Shown here: piece after piece, positions 7,928-17,845 of the stretch
How positions within the stretch are numbered: the first letter of the stretch is position 1
Layout: the number at the start of each line of letters is the position of its first letter
Assembly: GCF_900108085.1 (NCBI RefSeq)
Contig: NZ_FNVR01000015.1
Coordinates: 1-64,000, forward strand
DNA from: Algoriphagus boritolerans DSM 17298 = JCM 18970
Lineage (GTDB): Bacteria > Bacteroidota > Bacteroidia > Cytophagales > Cyclobacteriaceae
Direction of reading: 5' to 3'
DNA: 64,000 bases
The notes under the pieces: model-generated
Databases searched by the model: none
Told to the model about the DNA's origin: nothing
The model's input: the letters and a program-made list of their open reading frames with translations, nothing else
Program-made: the position numbers and the translations under genes

Positions 7928-8959
7928 TTACAAATCAAACAAACTCCCACTAGCTCCGGTAGGCTTGATTTTCAAATGTTTATACGCCAATTCGGTAGCC
8001 ATTCGGCCTCTGGAAGTTCGCTTTAGGTAGCCTTCCTGTATTAAAAACGGTTCATACACTTCCTCGATCGTCTCCGCTTCTTCTCCACAAGCGGTAGCGA
8101 TGGTGCTTAGACCAACCGGTCCGCCTTTGAATTTTTCGATGATAGTAAGCAAAATTCTGTTATCCATTTCATCCAAGCCATTTTCATCCACATCCAATGC
8201 GTTAAGGGCGATTTTGGCGATTTCCAGCGTGATGGTTCCATTGCCTTTTACTTCGGCAAAATCCCGTGTTCGGCGAAGCAGCATATTGGAAATACGGGGC
8301 GTTCCCCGGCTTCTTCGCGCCAGTTCATAAGCTGCCACTTCATCGATTGGCGTTTGCAAAATACCGGCGGATCGGATTACGATATCTGTCAACAATTTGG
8401 CATCGTAGTATTCCAACCTTGAATTGATCCCGAATCGGGCCCGAAGCGGAGAAGTCAGCAAACCTGACCGGGTAGTCGCACCGATCAAGGTGAAAGGACT
8501 CAAGGAAATCTGAACCGACCTTGCATTTGGACCTGAATCCAGCATGATATCAATCCGGAAATCTTCCATGGCCGAATACAAGTATTCCTCCACAATCGGA
8601 TTCAATCGGTGGATTTCATCAATGAAAAGCACGTCGCCTTCTTCCAGATTCGTAAGAAGTCCTGCCAGATCGGAGGGTTTGTCGAGTACCGGGCCAGAGG
8701 TGATTTTGATCCCTGCATGGAGCTCATTTGCAATGATATTGCTGAGGGTGGTCTTACCCAAACCCGGAGGACCATGCAAGAGGACATGATCCAAAGGTTC
8801 CTTCCGCATTTTAGCTGCATGAACGAAGACTTTGAGGTTTTCGATGATCTTGGCCTGCCCGGTAAAATCATCAAAACTCAACGGACGCAATGCCCGCTCA
8901 AATTCTCGGTCTTTAGGGCTGAGTTGTTCCTCGTCTCCTTTCAGGTAATCTTCTCTCAT
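7928..8959 (-). CDS. ruvB: Holliday junction branch migration helicase RuvB
   Basis: AAA+ motor of 343 residues that drives branch migration of Holliday junctions with RuvA. Visible motifs: Walker [11 protein letters not shown], Walker B in LFIDEIHRL, sensor 1 in GATTRSG, the arginine finger region LRARFG, and the C-terminal winged helix. I start at ATG 8959 (MREDYLKG), as in the family; a TTG 54 bases further out only adds a spurious leader. It is monocistronic and divergent from the ApbE gene, with about 100 bases between the starts. Confidence 0.95.
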   Translation of the reverse strand: MREDYLKGDEEQLSPKDREFERALRPLSFDDFTGQAKIIENLKVFVHAAKMRKEPLDHVLLHGPPGLGKTTLSNIIANELHAGIKITSGPVLDKPSDLAGLLTNLEEGDVLFIDEIHRLNPIVEEYLYSAMEDFRIDIMLDSGPNARSVQISLSPFTLIGATTRSGLLTSPLRARFGINSRLEYYDAKLLTDIVIRSAGILQTPIDEVAAYELARRSRGTPRISNMLLRRTRDFAEVKGNGTITLEIAKIALNALDVDENGLDEMDNRILLTIIEKFKGGPVGLSTIATACGEEAETIEEVYEPFLIQEGYLKRTSRGRMATELAYKHLKIKPTGASGSLFDL

Positions 8960-9065
8960 GTTTTTTTGTATCCAGACAAATATAAACAAAACCCGAAGCG
9001 ATGAACTTTTCAATTAAGGTCACACTGACAAAATTGCCCTAAATTCGCGTCATAAATTGACTTCA

Positions 9066-10127
9066 ATGAATCCCAACGCCAGAAAAAACATCATTTATTC
9101 CCTTGTCCTTTTCGCCATGTTGTTATTGGTATATGCCTGGCGGAGCAGAGAACCTAAGTCGGAGGGGAAAGTTGCCATCGATAAGGTGTCTGGGTCTGTT
9201 TCTTTTGTTGGCAAAACGATGGGTGTTGACTATCGGGTGAGCTATTTGGATGAGGGAAATCGGAATTTTCAAAGCTCGATTGATTCTTTATTGAATGCAT
9301 TTAATCTGAGTATTTCCGGCTATGAACCTACATCCGAGGTCAATCGGCTGAATCTGGTGGACACCTTACTAAATCCATCCCAAACCTTGGTAGAGGTCCT
9401 TCAGGAGGCAAACCGAATGTATGATTTGACCTCGGGAGCGATTGACCCAACTCAAGGGCCGATAGAACGAATCTGGAACTTTTCCACGTCAGGGGCCCAA
9501 CTGGCAGATAGTACGGATGTCAGAGTTTTCCAGTCTTTGGTAGGACTGAAAAAGATTAGCGTCACGGATTCAGTGATCCGAAAAATAACCCGAGGTATGA
9601 TCCTTGATTTTTCGAAATCTGCTAAAGGAATTGCGCTTGACAGGATAGGAGAATTTTTGGAGGCCAAAAAAGTTAAAAATTTCTTGGTGCAAATCGGGGG
9701 AGAAAATCTCGCCAAAGGAGTGAATGAACAAGGGGAGCTTTGGAAAATCGGTCTAAATTACCTAGGCGACAGCCTTGGCAAAAAAGCTCAAGGTGTAGTA
9801 GCACTTCAGAATCAGGCCATCTCCACGGCCGGTAATTTTGAACAATTTTATACCCGCGATTCGCTCAAATTGACATTTCAAGTGGATCCGAGGACCGGTT
9901 ATCCAGTGACAAATGGCCTTTTGAGTGCGACTGTAATCAGTTTGGACGCCAAGACTGCCGACGCCCTTGCCGATGCATTATTGGTAATGGGTAGGAGTCA
10001 GGCTATACAATTGGATTCTATCCGGAATGACATACAGATGATTTTGATTTTCAATGAGCGCGGAGGAAAAATGAAACAATATGTCAGCCCGGACTTAGAG
10101 CCGTTTTTATCCTTTCCGATAAAATAA
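9066..10127 (+). CDS. apbE: FAD:protein FMN transferase, ApbE family
   Basis: Protein of 353 residues that attaches FMN from FAD to threonines in target proteins such as Na+-NQR and Rnf subunits. An N-terminal hydrophobic segment (LVLFAMLLLVYAW) anchors it, with the catalytic part on the outer face of the inner membrane. SGAIDPTQGP, LDFSKSAKGIALDRI, a QIGGE-type strand and DPRTGYPV are the ApbE signatures, as is the DALADALLVMG helix. ATG 9066 is chosen over an in-frame TTG three codons earlier. No Nqr or Rnf genes are in the window. Confidence 0.88.
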   Translation: MNPNARKNIIYSLVLFAMLLLVYAWRSREPKSEGKVAIDKVSGSVSFVGKTMGVDYRVSYLDEGNRNFQSSIDSLLNAFNLSISGYEPTSEVNRLNLVDTLLNPSQTLVEVLQEANRMYDLTSGAIDPTQGPIERIWNFSTSGAQLADSTDVRVFQSLVGLKKISVTDSVIRKITRGMILDFSKSAKGIALDRIGEFLEAKKVKNFLVQIGGENLAKGVNEQGELWKIGLNYLGDSLGKKAQGVVALQNQAISTAGNFEQFYTRDSLKLTFQVDPRTGYPVTNGLLSATVISLDAKTADALADALLVMGRSQAIQLDSIRNDIQMILIFNERGGKMKQYVSPDLEPFLSFPIK

Positions 10128-10158
10128 TTTGCCTAAATGCAACATTATTGAATTTTCT

Positions 10159-10166
10159 TATCTTTG
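10159..10166 (+). promoter_or_regulatory. -7 promoter element ahead of the ZIP transporter gene
   Basis: TATCTTTG matches TAnnTTTG exactly and lies 58 bases before the start codon. A clear -33 TTTG at the right distance is not visible, so this is a partial promoter call. Confidence 0.45.
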
Positions 10167-10223
10167 CGACGGTTATCACCTGCGAAGCATTTTTCCAAAG
10201 TAAGGAAAAGCTGAAACATACTC

Positions 10224-10976
10224 ATGGGAATAAATTTTCTGCTTCTTTTCTTCACTGCAATGATTGCGGGTTTGCTGGTATTTATATTTCCCTCCTTTCG
10301 GGAGAAGTATTTTAAATTGTTGCTGGTATTTGCCGGTTCCTATCTTTTCTCCATTACGATTCTTCATATCATTCCCGAGCTGTTTGACAGCGGCTACACC
10401 AGTACCCGTATGGGGCTTTATATCTTGATCGGGTTTTTATTCCAGCAGATTTTGGAGTTTTGGTCCAGTGGAATTGAGCATGGACATATCCATAAGCATC
10501 AAAGCGAGACTTCAAAGGGAGTTTGGACACTGATGCTGGGCTTGTTTATTCACGCCTTCCTGGAAGGGACGCTACTATCTCATGGAAGTGCCATTGCTGA
10601 GGAATCCTTGGTTTCTGGACATTCTCACAGCGATAAGACGGTGCTTTTAGGAATTATAATGCACAAAGGTCCCGCAGCTTTTGCCTTGGCGGCAGTATTG
10701 TATTCTTCTTTGAGTAAAAAATGGACAATTCTATTGTTGATACTTTTTGCCTTGGCATCGCCAATGGGGATGTACTCCAGTGCGTTTTTTATTGATCAAG
10801 GATTGCTCTCCAAAGAGGGTGTCGGGCTGCTATATGGTTTGGTGACAGGTGGATTTTTGCATATTTCGACTACAATATTTTTCGAAAGTAGCCCGCATCA
10901 CAAATTTCAGATGAATAAGCTTTTGGTTACTTTTTTTGCTGCCGGATTGGCGATTGCATCGGAATATTTGATGTGA
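10224..10976 (+). CDS. ZIP-family divalent metal transporter
   Basis: Inner-membrane protein of 250 residues with about eight hydrophobic helices. The metal-site helices are visible: HIIPE, IHAFLEGTLL and IMHKGPAAFAL, with histidine-rich loops (EHGHIHKHQ, GHSHSDK) between. This is the ZIP pattern for uptake of zinc, iron or related metals; substrate cannot be fixed from sequence. It stands alone after a 96-base gap from apbE. Confidence 0.88.
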   Translation: MGINFLLLFFTAMIAGLLVFIFPSFREKYFKLLLVFAGSYLFSITILHIIPELFDSGYTSTRMGLYILIGFLFQQILEFWSSGIEHGHIHKHQSETSKGVWTLMLGLFIHAFLEGTLLSHGSAIAEESLVSGHSHSDKTVLLGIIMHKGPAAFALAAVLYSSLSKKWTILLLILFALASPMGMYSSAFFIDQGLLSKEGVGLLYGLVTGGFLHISTTIFFESSPHHKFQMNKLLVTFFAAGLAIASEYLM

Positions 10977-11209
10977 TTTTCATTTTTCAGCAATCGCAGT
11001 TCATTCTTCCATTCTTTCCAGGTGAGGCGTTGAAAAATTGATTCCGTGCTTACAGATTTCAAAAATCTTTAGCTTTTCATGGAAAAACATTTGGTTTCTG
11101 TCAGCAGATTCAAGTATTTCATTTTTGAATCAGAATCCGAAAATTTCTATTCCTAAAATGACATTTCTACAATCATTTTATCTCTTTTTATCCTAAACCC
11201 CAACTAATC

Positions 11210-11473
11210 ATGCCTAATTCTTCCGGAAGAATGACCGAATATTGGAAGAAAAACCTTCGGACACTTTGGATCCTACTTTCAATTTGGTTTGTAGTGTCAT
11301 TTGGGTTCGGGATAATTCTGGTCGAGCCGCTAAATCAACTAAAAATCGGAGGATATCCACTCGGCTTTTGGTTTGCACAGCAGGGTTCGATCTTTGTTTT
11401 TATCATCCTGATATTTGTGTATGTAGCGAGGATGAATAAGCTGGACAAGGAATTTGACGTCAACGAAGATTAA
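11210..11473 (+). CDS. DUF4212 small subunit of a sodium:solute symporter
   Basis: Small membrane protein of 87 residues with two hydrophobic helices (LRTLWILLSIWFVVSFGFG and FIFVFIILIFVYVARM-like) joined by a loop containing QLKIGGYPLGFWFAQQGS, the DUF4212 signature. It precedes the symporter gene by nine bases, the usual arrangement for this family, and is thought to be its accessory subunit. First gene of the acetate module. The 233 bp upstream hold no recognisable gene. Confidence 0.88.
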   Translation: MPNSSGRMTEYWKKNLRTLWILLSIWFVVSFGFGIILVEPLNQLKIGGYPLGFWFAQQGSIFVFIILIFVYVARMNKLDKEFDVNED

Positions 11474-11482
11474 TTTCTGAAA

Positions 11483-13168
11483 ATGGATATTCTTACTTGG
11501 ACGTATATACTCGTCGGACTTTCTTTTGCAGTCTATATTGGAATTGCGATTTGGACCCGCGCCGGTTCGACCAATGAGTTTTACATAGCAGGAGGGGGCG
11601 TTTCCCCACTTGCCAATGGTATGGCAACAGCGGCGGATTGGATGTCAGCAGCGTCGTTTATTTCCATGGCGGGTTTGATCTCATTCTCAGGTTATGACGG
11701 CTCAGTTTACCTGATGGGCTGGACGGGGGGCTATGTGTTGTTGGCGCTTTTGCTGGCACCGTACCTCAGGAAGTTTGGCAAATTTACCGTACCTGACTTT
11801 GTAGGAGATCGGTATTATTCCAATAAAGCCCGTGTGGTAGCCGTGATTTGTGCGCTGTTTATTTCTTTTACCTATGTCGCGGGTCAAATGCGAGGTGTAG
11901 GAATTGTATTTTCTCGCTACTTGGAAATCCCGATCGAATGGGGCGTAGTGATTGGGATGTGTATTGTCTTTTTTTATGCGGTTTTGGGTGGAATGAAGGG
12001 TATCACTTACACCCAAGTGGCGCAGTTTTGTGTGCTGATATTCGCCTACATGGTTCCTGCTATTTTCATCTCCATGCAGCTGACAGGGAATCCCATCCCT
12101 CAATTGGGATTGGGTAGTAGTGTGGCAGATGGGACACCCCTTTTGGCAAAGCTTGATGGAGTACTCGCTGATTTGGGTTTTGCAGAATACACAGCAGGCA
12201 GAAAAGGCATGGCCGATCTGTTTATGATTACGCTTGCCCTGATGGTCGGCACGGCCGGTTTGCCGCATGTAATTGTGCGATTTTTCACAGTTCCAAGGGT
12301 CAAAGATGCCCGACTTTCGGCAGGATATGCTTTGGCGTTTATTGCGATTTTGTACACAACTGCTCCGGCGGTGGCTGCTTTTGGCATCTACAATGCGATC
12401 AATTCCACTTCGGAAAAGAACATTTCAGAATTACCTGTTTGGGTTCAGAATTGGCAAAAAACCAGTCTCATCCAAGTTGACGATAAAAATGGGGACGGCA
12501 AAGTGCAATACCTCGCCGATCCATCTGCCAATGAACTGACCATCGACAAAGACATCATGGTCTTGGCCAGTCCCGAAATCGCAAATCTTCCCAATTGGGT
12601 GGTGGGATTGGTAGCTGCCGGAGCAATGGCAGCAGCGCTTTCCACTGCTGCGGGATTACTTTTGGTTATTTCTACTTCAGTTTCCCGTGATTTGGTCAAG
12701 ACTTTTAATCCCGGGATTTCGGAGAAAAAGGAACTTCGAATCGCCCGATTTGCTGCCGCCGGGGCCGTGATTTTTGCGGGTTACTTTGGAGTTAATCCTC
12801 CGGGATTTGTTGCAGAAGTAGTCGCTTTTGCCTTTGGATTAGCCGCTGCTTCCTTTTTCCCGGTGATTATTCTTGGGATATTTTCCACCAAAATAAATAA
12901 GGAAGGCGCTATCGCCGGCATGATTTCAGGATTGATTTTTACCCTGGGTTATATCACCTATTTCAAGTTTATCAGTCCTGAAATGAATAACTTAGACCAT
13001 TGGTGGTTTGGAATTTCTCCGGAAGGAATAGGCTCTATTGGCATGATGATCAATTTCGTGATGTGCTTCGCTGTTTCGAAATTCACACCCGCCCCACCCC
13101 AACATGTCCAAGACCTGATCCAGGAAATCCGGATTCCAAAAGGGGCAGGATCAGCTCAAAATCATTAG
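11483..13168 (+). CDS. Sodium:solute symporter, VC_2705 family (acetate permease-like)
   Basis: Integral membrane protein of 561 residues with about 13 transmembrane helices, of the SSS family close to ActP. STNEFYIAGGGVSPLANGMA, TAADWMSAASFISMAG and a VPDFVGDRYYSNKARVVA stretch are typical. The helix-rich C-terminal half carries AAALSTAAGLLLVISTS, the sodium-site region. Co-occurrence with DUF4212 upstream and acetyl-CoA synthetase downstream (31-base gap) points to uptake of acetate or a similar short acid. A soluble insert with DKNGDGKVQYL, an EF-hand-like calcium motif, lies around residues 330-360. Confidence 0.9.
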   Translation: MDILTWTYILVGLSFAVYIGIAIWTRAGSTNEFYIAGGGVSPLANGMATAADWMSAASFISMAGLISFSGYDGSVYLMGWTGGYVLLALLLAPYLRKFGKFTVPDFVGDRYYSNKARVVAVICALFISFTYVAGQMRGVGIVFSRYLEIPIEWGVVIGMCIVFFYAVLGGMKGITYTQVAQFCVLIFAYMVPAIFISMQLTGNPIPQLGLGSSVADGTPLLAKLDGVLADLGFAEYTAGRKGMADLFMITLALMVGTAGLPHVIVRFFTVPRVKDARLSAGYALAFIAILYTTAPAVAAFGIYNAINSTSEKNISELPVWVQNWQKTSLIQVDDKNGDGKVQYLADPSANELTIDKDIMVLASPEIANLPNWVVGLVAAGAMAAALSTAAGLLLVISTSVSRDLVKTFNPGISEKKELRIARFAAAGAVIFAGYFGVNPPGFVAEVVAFAFGLAAASFFPVIILGIFSTKINKEGAIAGMISGLIFTLGYITYFKFISPEMNNLDHWWFGISPEGIGSIGMMINFVMCFAVSKFTPAPPQHVQDLIQEIRIPKGAGSAQNH

Positions 13169-13198
13169 AAATTCAGTACCCAAAAACCTTACTTAATC

Positions 13199-15091
13199 AT
13201 GAGTGACCGATTACATACCCTCAGCGGATACCTTTATGAATACCAGAAAAGTGTAGCTCAACCTGAAGAATTCTGGGCAAGGATAGCAGACTCCTTTCAC
13301 TGGCGAAAGCGCTGGGACAATGTCCTGGAGTGGAATTTTGATGGCCCGGATGTGAAGTGGTTTGTGAATGCCAAGCTCAACATCACCGAAAATATTTTTG
13401 AGCGTCACCTCTATACCATTGGGGATCGCCCTGCGATCATCTGGGAGCCAAGTGAACCCACTGAACCTATCCGAACGATCACTTATCGGGAGCTTTTTGT
13501 GGAAGTCTGCAAGTTTGCAAATGTGCTGAAAAGCAGAGGAATTGAAAAAGGGGATCGAGTGATCATCTACATGCCCATGGTACCGGAAGCAGCCATTGCG
13601 ATGCTTGCCTGTGCCAGAATCGGGGCCATTCATTCGGTGGTTTTTGCGGGCTTTTCCAGTACTGCTTTGGCAGATCGGGTGATTGATTGCCAGGCTAAAG
13701 CACTATTGACCTCAGACGGGAATTATCGGGGTAATAAGAAAATCGGGGTGAAATCCGTGGTCGATGAAGCGCTGGAAAAATCAACTGTGGAAACCGTAAT
13801 CGTCTACAAACGAACCGGTCAGGAAGTTACGATGAAAGAGGGCCGGGATTTCTGGTGGCATGAGGTCATGGAAGGCCAGTCAGAAAAGAATGTGGCAGAA
13901 GAAATGGACAGCGAAGACATGCTGTTCATCCTCTACACATCCGGCTCCACTGGGAAGCCAAAAGGCGTGGTCCATACCATTGGTGGCTACATGGTTTATA
14001 CCAAATATTCCTTTGACAATGTCTTCCAATACGATGCTGGTGATGTGTATTGGTGCACGGCGGATATTGGATGGATTACCGGCCATTCCTACATTGTCTA
14101 TGGGCCGTTACTGGCCGGAGCGACCACTTTAATGTTTGAGGGAGTACCTACCTATCCTACCCCAAGTCGCTTCTGGGAAGTGATTGAAAAACACAAAGTC
14201 AACGTCTTCTACACTGCACCTACCGCCATTCGAGCGCTGCAAGCCTTCGGTACTGACCCAGTTCATGGACACGATTTGAGCTCACTCAAAGTACTCGGAT
14301 CTGTCGGCGAGCCAATCAATGAGGAAGCTTGGCATTGGTATCATAACCATATTGGGAAAGGAAAATGTCCAATCGTCGATACCCGGTGGCAAACTGAAAC
14401 TGGTGGTATTTTGATTTCTCCTCTAGCAGGAATTACACCCACAAAGCCAGCTTACGCTACTTTGCCTTTGCCGGGAATTCAACTTTGCATTGTGGATCCG
14501 GAGGGAAAAGAACTCAAAGGAAATTCAGTAGAGGGCAATCTCTGCATCAAATTCCCTTGGCCATCGATGATCCGAACTACTTATGGAGATCACGAGCGTT
14601 GCAAACAGACCTACTTTTCTACTTACAAGGGGATGTACTTCACCGGAGACGGTGTCAAGCGTGACCACGACGGGTACTACAGAATCCTGGGTCGGGTAGA
14701 TGATGTGATCAATGTGTCCGGTCATCGAATGGGGACCGCAGAAGTAGAAAATGCGATCAACGAGCATCCAAAAGTCATCGAATCCGCGGTGGTTGGCTAT
14801 CCTCATGAAGTCAAAGGTCAGGGCATCTATGCTTATGTGATCTGTGACATGACCAATCGCACCGAGGACAACCTGATCAATGAGATCAAAGAGATGGTTT
14901 CCAAAATTATCGGTCCGATCGCCAAGCCAGACAAGATTCAGATTGTGCCGGGACTTCCAAAAACCCGCTCTGGAAAGATAATGCGAAGAATCCTTAGAAA
15001 AGTAGCTGAAGGCAGTCTGGACAGCATGGGCGACACCAGTACCTTGCTCGATCCCGATGTGGTAGAAAAGATCATTGAGGGTAGAAAGTAG
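13199..15091 (+). CDS. acs: Acetyl-coenzyme A synthetase
   Basis: Enzyme of 630 residues that makes acetyl-CoA from acetate, ATP and CoA via acetyl-AMP. The AMP-binding loop YTSGSTGKPKGVVHT, the WWQTETGG-like acid-pocket region (RWQTETGG), the GRVDDVINVSGHRMGTAEVE hinge and the C-terminal PKTRSGKIMRR, whose lysine is the regulated acetylation site, are all present. It sits directly behind the symporter, so the two probably form one transcription unit for acetate scavenging. Confidence 0.95.
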   Translation: MSDRLHTLSGYLYEYQKSVAQPEEFWARIADSFHWRKRWDNVLEWNFDGPDVKWFVNAKLNITENIFERHLYTIGDRPAIIWEPSEPTEPIRTITYRELFVEVCKFANVLKSRGIEKGDRVIIYMPMVPEAAIAMLACARIGAIHSVVFAGFSSTALADRVIDCQAKALLTSDGNYRGNKKIGVKSVVDEALEKSTVETVIVYKRTGQEVTMKEGRDFWWHEVMEGQSEKNVAEEMDSEDMLFILYTSGSTGKPKGVVHTIGGYMVYTKYSFDNVFQYDAGDVYWCTADIGWITGHSYIVYGPLLAGATTLMFEGVPTYPTPSRFWEVIEKHKVNVFYTAPTAIRALQAFGTDPVHGHDLSSLKVLGSVGEPINEEAWHWYHNHIGKGKCPIVDTRWQTETGGILISPLAGITPTKPAYATLPLPGIQLCIVDPEGKELKGNSVEGNLCIKFPWPSMIRTTYGDHERCKQTYFSTYKGMYFTGDGVKRDHDGYYRILGRVDDVINVSGHRMGTAEVENAINEHPKVIESAVVGYPHEVKGQGIYAYVICDMTNRTEDNLINEIKEMVSKIIGPIAKPDKIQIVPGLPKTRSGKIMRRILRKVAEGSLDSMGDTSTLLDPDVVEKIIEGRK

Positions 15092-15229
15092 GGGAGTTAG
15101 GAGGCAAGGAAGTTTGGAAGCTGGGGAGTTTTTGGTTGAGCTCACCAATATTTCTACATTTTAAATTTCTAGCCTCTTTTTTCTTTACTCTGAACCTGAT
15201 CCTAAATCTAGATACTAGATACTTTCAAA

Positions 15230-17176
15230 ATGTCCAACGTCATTGTCAATCGGGTCGCTGAGTTTCTGAAACGATTCCCTCCTTTTTCTTTTTTGGGAAA
15301 GGAGGATTTGACGCGTGTGGCTCAAAGTGTGGAGATTCAATTTTTAGAAAAAGGCGAGATGCTGTTTCGACAAGGTGAGGCTGCAAGGCCTCATTTTTTT
15401 ATACTGAAAGAAGGATTGATTCAGCTCGTTGAAAATTCACCGAAGGGTGAGCAAATCCGCGAAGTTTGCGATGAGGGTGATGTGTTTGGAGTCTTGGCAT
15501 TATTGGGAAAGCGGCCTTATGTTCTGACTTCCAAAGTCATCGAGAACAGCCTGATTTACGCTATTCCTGTTGCTGTTTTTGAGAAAATTCTGGAAGAAAA
15601 CAGTAGGGTTGCACTCTTTTTTGCAGCAGGTTTTGCAGCAGGTCAGGTGGTCGTCAGACAGGATCTTTCTCAGGGACAAAAAGCTCGGGGGGAATTCAAA
15701 AAAGACTCGGGAGATCATTCCTTGCTGATCTTTTCCGATCAATCCGCGGTAATTTTTTCCGAAAAAGTAGTATGCTGTTCTCCCGATACAGCCATTCAAA
15801 GTGCAGCAAAAGAAATGGCGCAGGCACAGGTAAGCAGTATCGTTATTTGTGATGAAAATAAATTCCCCGTAGGAATACTTACCGACAAAGACCTGAGAAC
15901 TCGGGTTTTGGCGGCGGGGATTTCTCCTGAAAATCCTGTCTCCCAAGTCATGACCAGTCCGGTGATCACTCGCAATAAGCAAGACGGATTTTCCAACCTA
16001 TACCTGACCATGATTCGTCATCGACTTCATCACTTGGTGCTGACGGAAGACGGTTCGGATCAAAGTGCGGTTTGCGGGATTATCTCTGATCACGATGTAT
16101 TTCTTTCGATGGGTAACAGTCCGGCGGTACTGATTCACGCCTTGATGAATACCCTGGAGGTAGTCGAGATGCGAAAGATTCGAGATCGTGCCGAGCAGAT
16201 GCTGGGATATTATCTGGAAAATGAAGTCTCCATGGAATTTGTAGCTTCAGTGATGACTGAGATCAATGATGTAATCATCCGACAAGCTTTGGAAATCGTC
16301 AAAGACCAACTCAAGGCAGTCTATCCTGAAATGATGGGAATTCGTTTTTGCTTCCTTTCCATGGGAAGTGAAGGCAGAGCAGAGCAGCTACTCAGAACAG
16401 ATCTGGACAATGCTATTTTGTATGAAGATGTAGCTCAAAACCTTAAATCTAGAGCTGTTGAATATTTTCAGAAGTTAGGTGAAGGCGTTGTTGAAGTTCT
16501 TTTGGCTTGTGGGTTTGATCCCTGTCCGGGCAAAATCATGGCGAGTAACCCGGAGTGGGTTCAGCCACTTACGGTCTGGAAATCTTATTTCACAGAGTGG
16601 ATCCTTCATCCTTCTCCGGAAGCATTGATGAAGGTTTCGATCTTTTTTGATTTCCGGTCAGTAGCCGGTAGTAAGGCATTGGCGGAAGAACTTTCAGCCC
16701 ATATCTATCAGGAGATAGGCAAAAAGCAGGTGTTTCTGAACTTTTTGGCCCTCAATGCGATGAAGAATCCGCCTCCGCTTGGATTCTTCAGAGACTTTGT
16801 CCTGGAGCGATCCGGCGAAAATCGGGATCAGTTTGACATCAAGCTCCGGGCGATGTTGCCTTTGACTGATTTGGCAAGATTGCTTGTGCTTAGTCATCAA
16901 ATCGTCGGAATCAACAATACCTTCCGAAGGTTTGAGAAGTTGGCAGAGCTCGAGCCTGCCAATGCGGAGCTTTTTTCACAAGCTGGCAAAGCCTATGAAA
17001 TTCTGATGCGGATGCGTGCCTTGGAAGGAATGCAAAGCAAAAGCAATGGCCGATTTATCAAGCCAAGATCGCTGGGAAAACTTCAGCGGCAATTATTGAA
17101 AAATGCCTTTGTGCCTATTTCCGAGCTGCAGGAAATTGTCAATATTCGGTTTCAGTTAGACTATTTTAGACGATGA
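15230..17176 (+). CDS. cNMP-binding / CBS / DUF294 putative nucleotidyltransferase
   Basis: Regulatory protein of 648 residues. Order: cyclic-nucleotide-binding domain (about 10-130), two CBS motifs (about 170-290), DUF294 nucleotidyltransferase-like domain with MGSEGRAEQLLRTDLDNAI (about 370-395, the GS and D-x-D pattern of GlnD-like enzymes), and a DUF294 C-terminal helical domain. The family is found next to acetate symporter and acs genes in many bacteria, so a signalling role in that module is likely, but its reaction is not established. It overlaps the exonuclease gene by four bases. Confidence 0.85.
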   Translation: MSNVIVNRVAEFLKRFPPFSFLGKEDLTRVAQSVEIQFLEKGEMLFRQGEAARPHFFILKEGLIQLVENSPKGEQIREVCDEGDVFGVLALLGKRPYVLTSKVIENSLIYAIPVAVFEKILEENSRVALFFAAGFAAGQVVVRQDLSQGQKARGEFKKDSGDHSLLIFSDQSAVIFSEKVVCCSPDTAIQSAAKEMAQAQVSSIVICDENKFPVGILTDKDLRTRVLAAGISPENPVSQVMTSPVITRNKQDGFSNLYLTMIRHRLHHLVLTEDGSDQSAVCGIISDHDVFLSMGNSPAVLIHALMNTLEVVEMRKIRDRAEQMLGYYLENEVSMEFVASVMTEINDVIIRQALEIVKDQLKAVYPEMMGIRFCFLSMGSEGRAEQLLRTDLDNAILYEDVAQNLKSRAVEYFQKLGEGVVEVLLACGFDPCPGKIMASNPEWVQPLTVWKSYFTEWILHPSPEALMKVSIFFDFRSVAGSKALAEELSAHIYQEIGKKQVFLNFLALNAMKNPPPLGFFRDFVLERSGENRDQFDIKLRAMLPLTDLARLLVLSHQIVGINNTFRRFEKLAELEPANAELFSQAGKAYEILMRMRALEGMQSKSNGRFIKPRSLGKLQRQLLKNAFVPISELQEIVNIRFQLDYFRR

Positions 17177-17844
17177 GCTGGTGGGAATTTTGGAAACCGA
17201 AGACCGAGCGGCTTGACTTCATTCGGGATTTTTTGGAAGTCAATCAAGACCCCATTCCAAGCATTAGGACGATCAGCCAGCTGAAATTTACCGTTTTGGA
17301 CACAGAAACGACGGGTTTAGAACCTGCAAAGGACTCGATTTTGTCCTTTGGAGCGGTGAAGATTTCCGATTTGAAAATCCAGATTTCCACAGCTGTTGAA
17401 TGGTATCCGAAATCAGCGCATAGCATTGGAAAAGCTGCGCAAATTCACGGGTTGGTGGGAATATCGAATCAGATTTCCATCGAGGAATTCATAAAGAAGG
17501 TACTTTCTTACCTTGGTAATTCCATCATTGTCGGTCACCACATTGGGTTTGACTTGGAGATGATTGGAAAGCTGCTCAAGCCATTTGGTTTAGAACAACT
17601 GCCCAATCCCATGATTGACACTTTGGATCTGGCTATCAGATTGGAACATGGTCCCCGAGCGGACCAAAGAAGGATTTCCATGGGAGCTTACAGTTTGGAT
17701 GAGCTTTGCAAGCGCTATGGGATTGATCGGGATGACCGGCATACTGCCGGAGGGGATGCTTTTTTGACTGCTCAACTTTTTATTAGGCTTCTCAAATTGG
17801 CTGAGAAAAAAGGCATTCGGACTTACAAAGAGTTGATCAGATAG
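17173..17844 (+). CDS. DEDD 3'-5' exonuclease, DNA polymerase III epsilon-like
   Basis: Protein of 223 residues with the exonuclease fold: FTVLDTETTGLE (first D and E), GHHIGFDLEM (second D) and HTAGGDAFLTAQLF (H and last D), the DEDDh set. About 40 N-terminal residues precede the fold. It overlaps the DUF294 gene by four bases (ATGA type), so the two are translationally coupled. The pair DUF294 plus exonuclease is a recurring partnership; the exonuclease's substrate in this context is unknown. Confidence 0.85.
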   Translation: MSWWEFWKPKTERLDFIRDFLEVNQDPIPSIRTISQLKFTVLDTETTGLEPAKDSILSFGAVKISDLKIQISTAVEWYPKSAHSIGKAAQIHGLVGISNQISIEEFIKKVLSYLGNSIIVGHHIGFDLEMIGKLLKPFGLEQLPNPMIDTLDLAIRLEHGPRADQRRISMGAYSLDELCKRYGIDRDDRHTAGGDAFLTAQLFIRLLKLAEKKGIRTYKELIR

Positions 17845-17845
17845 G

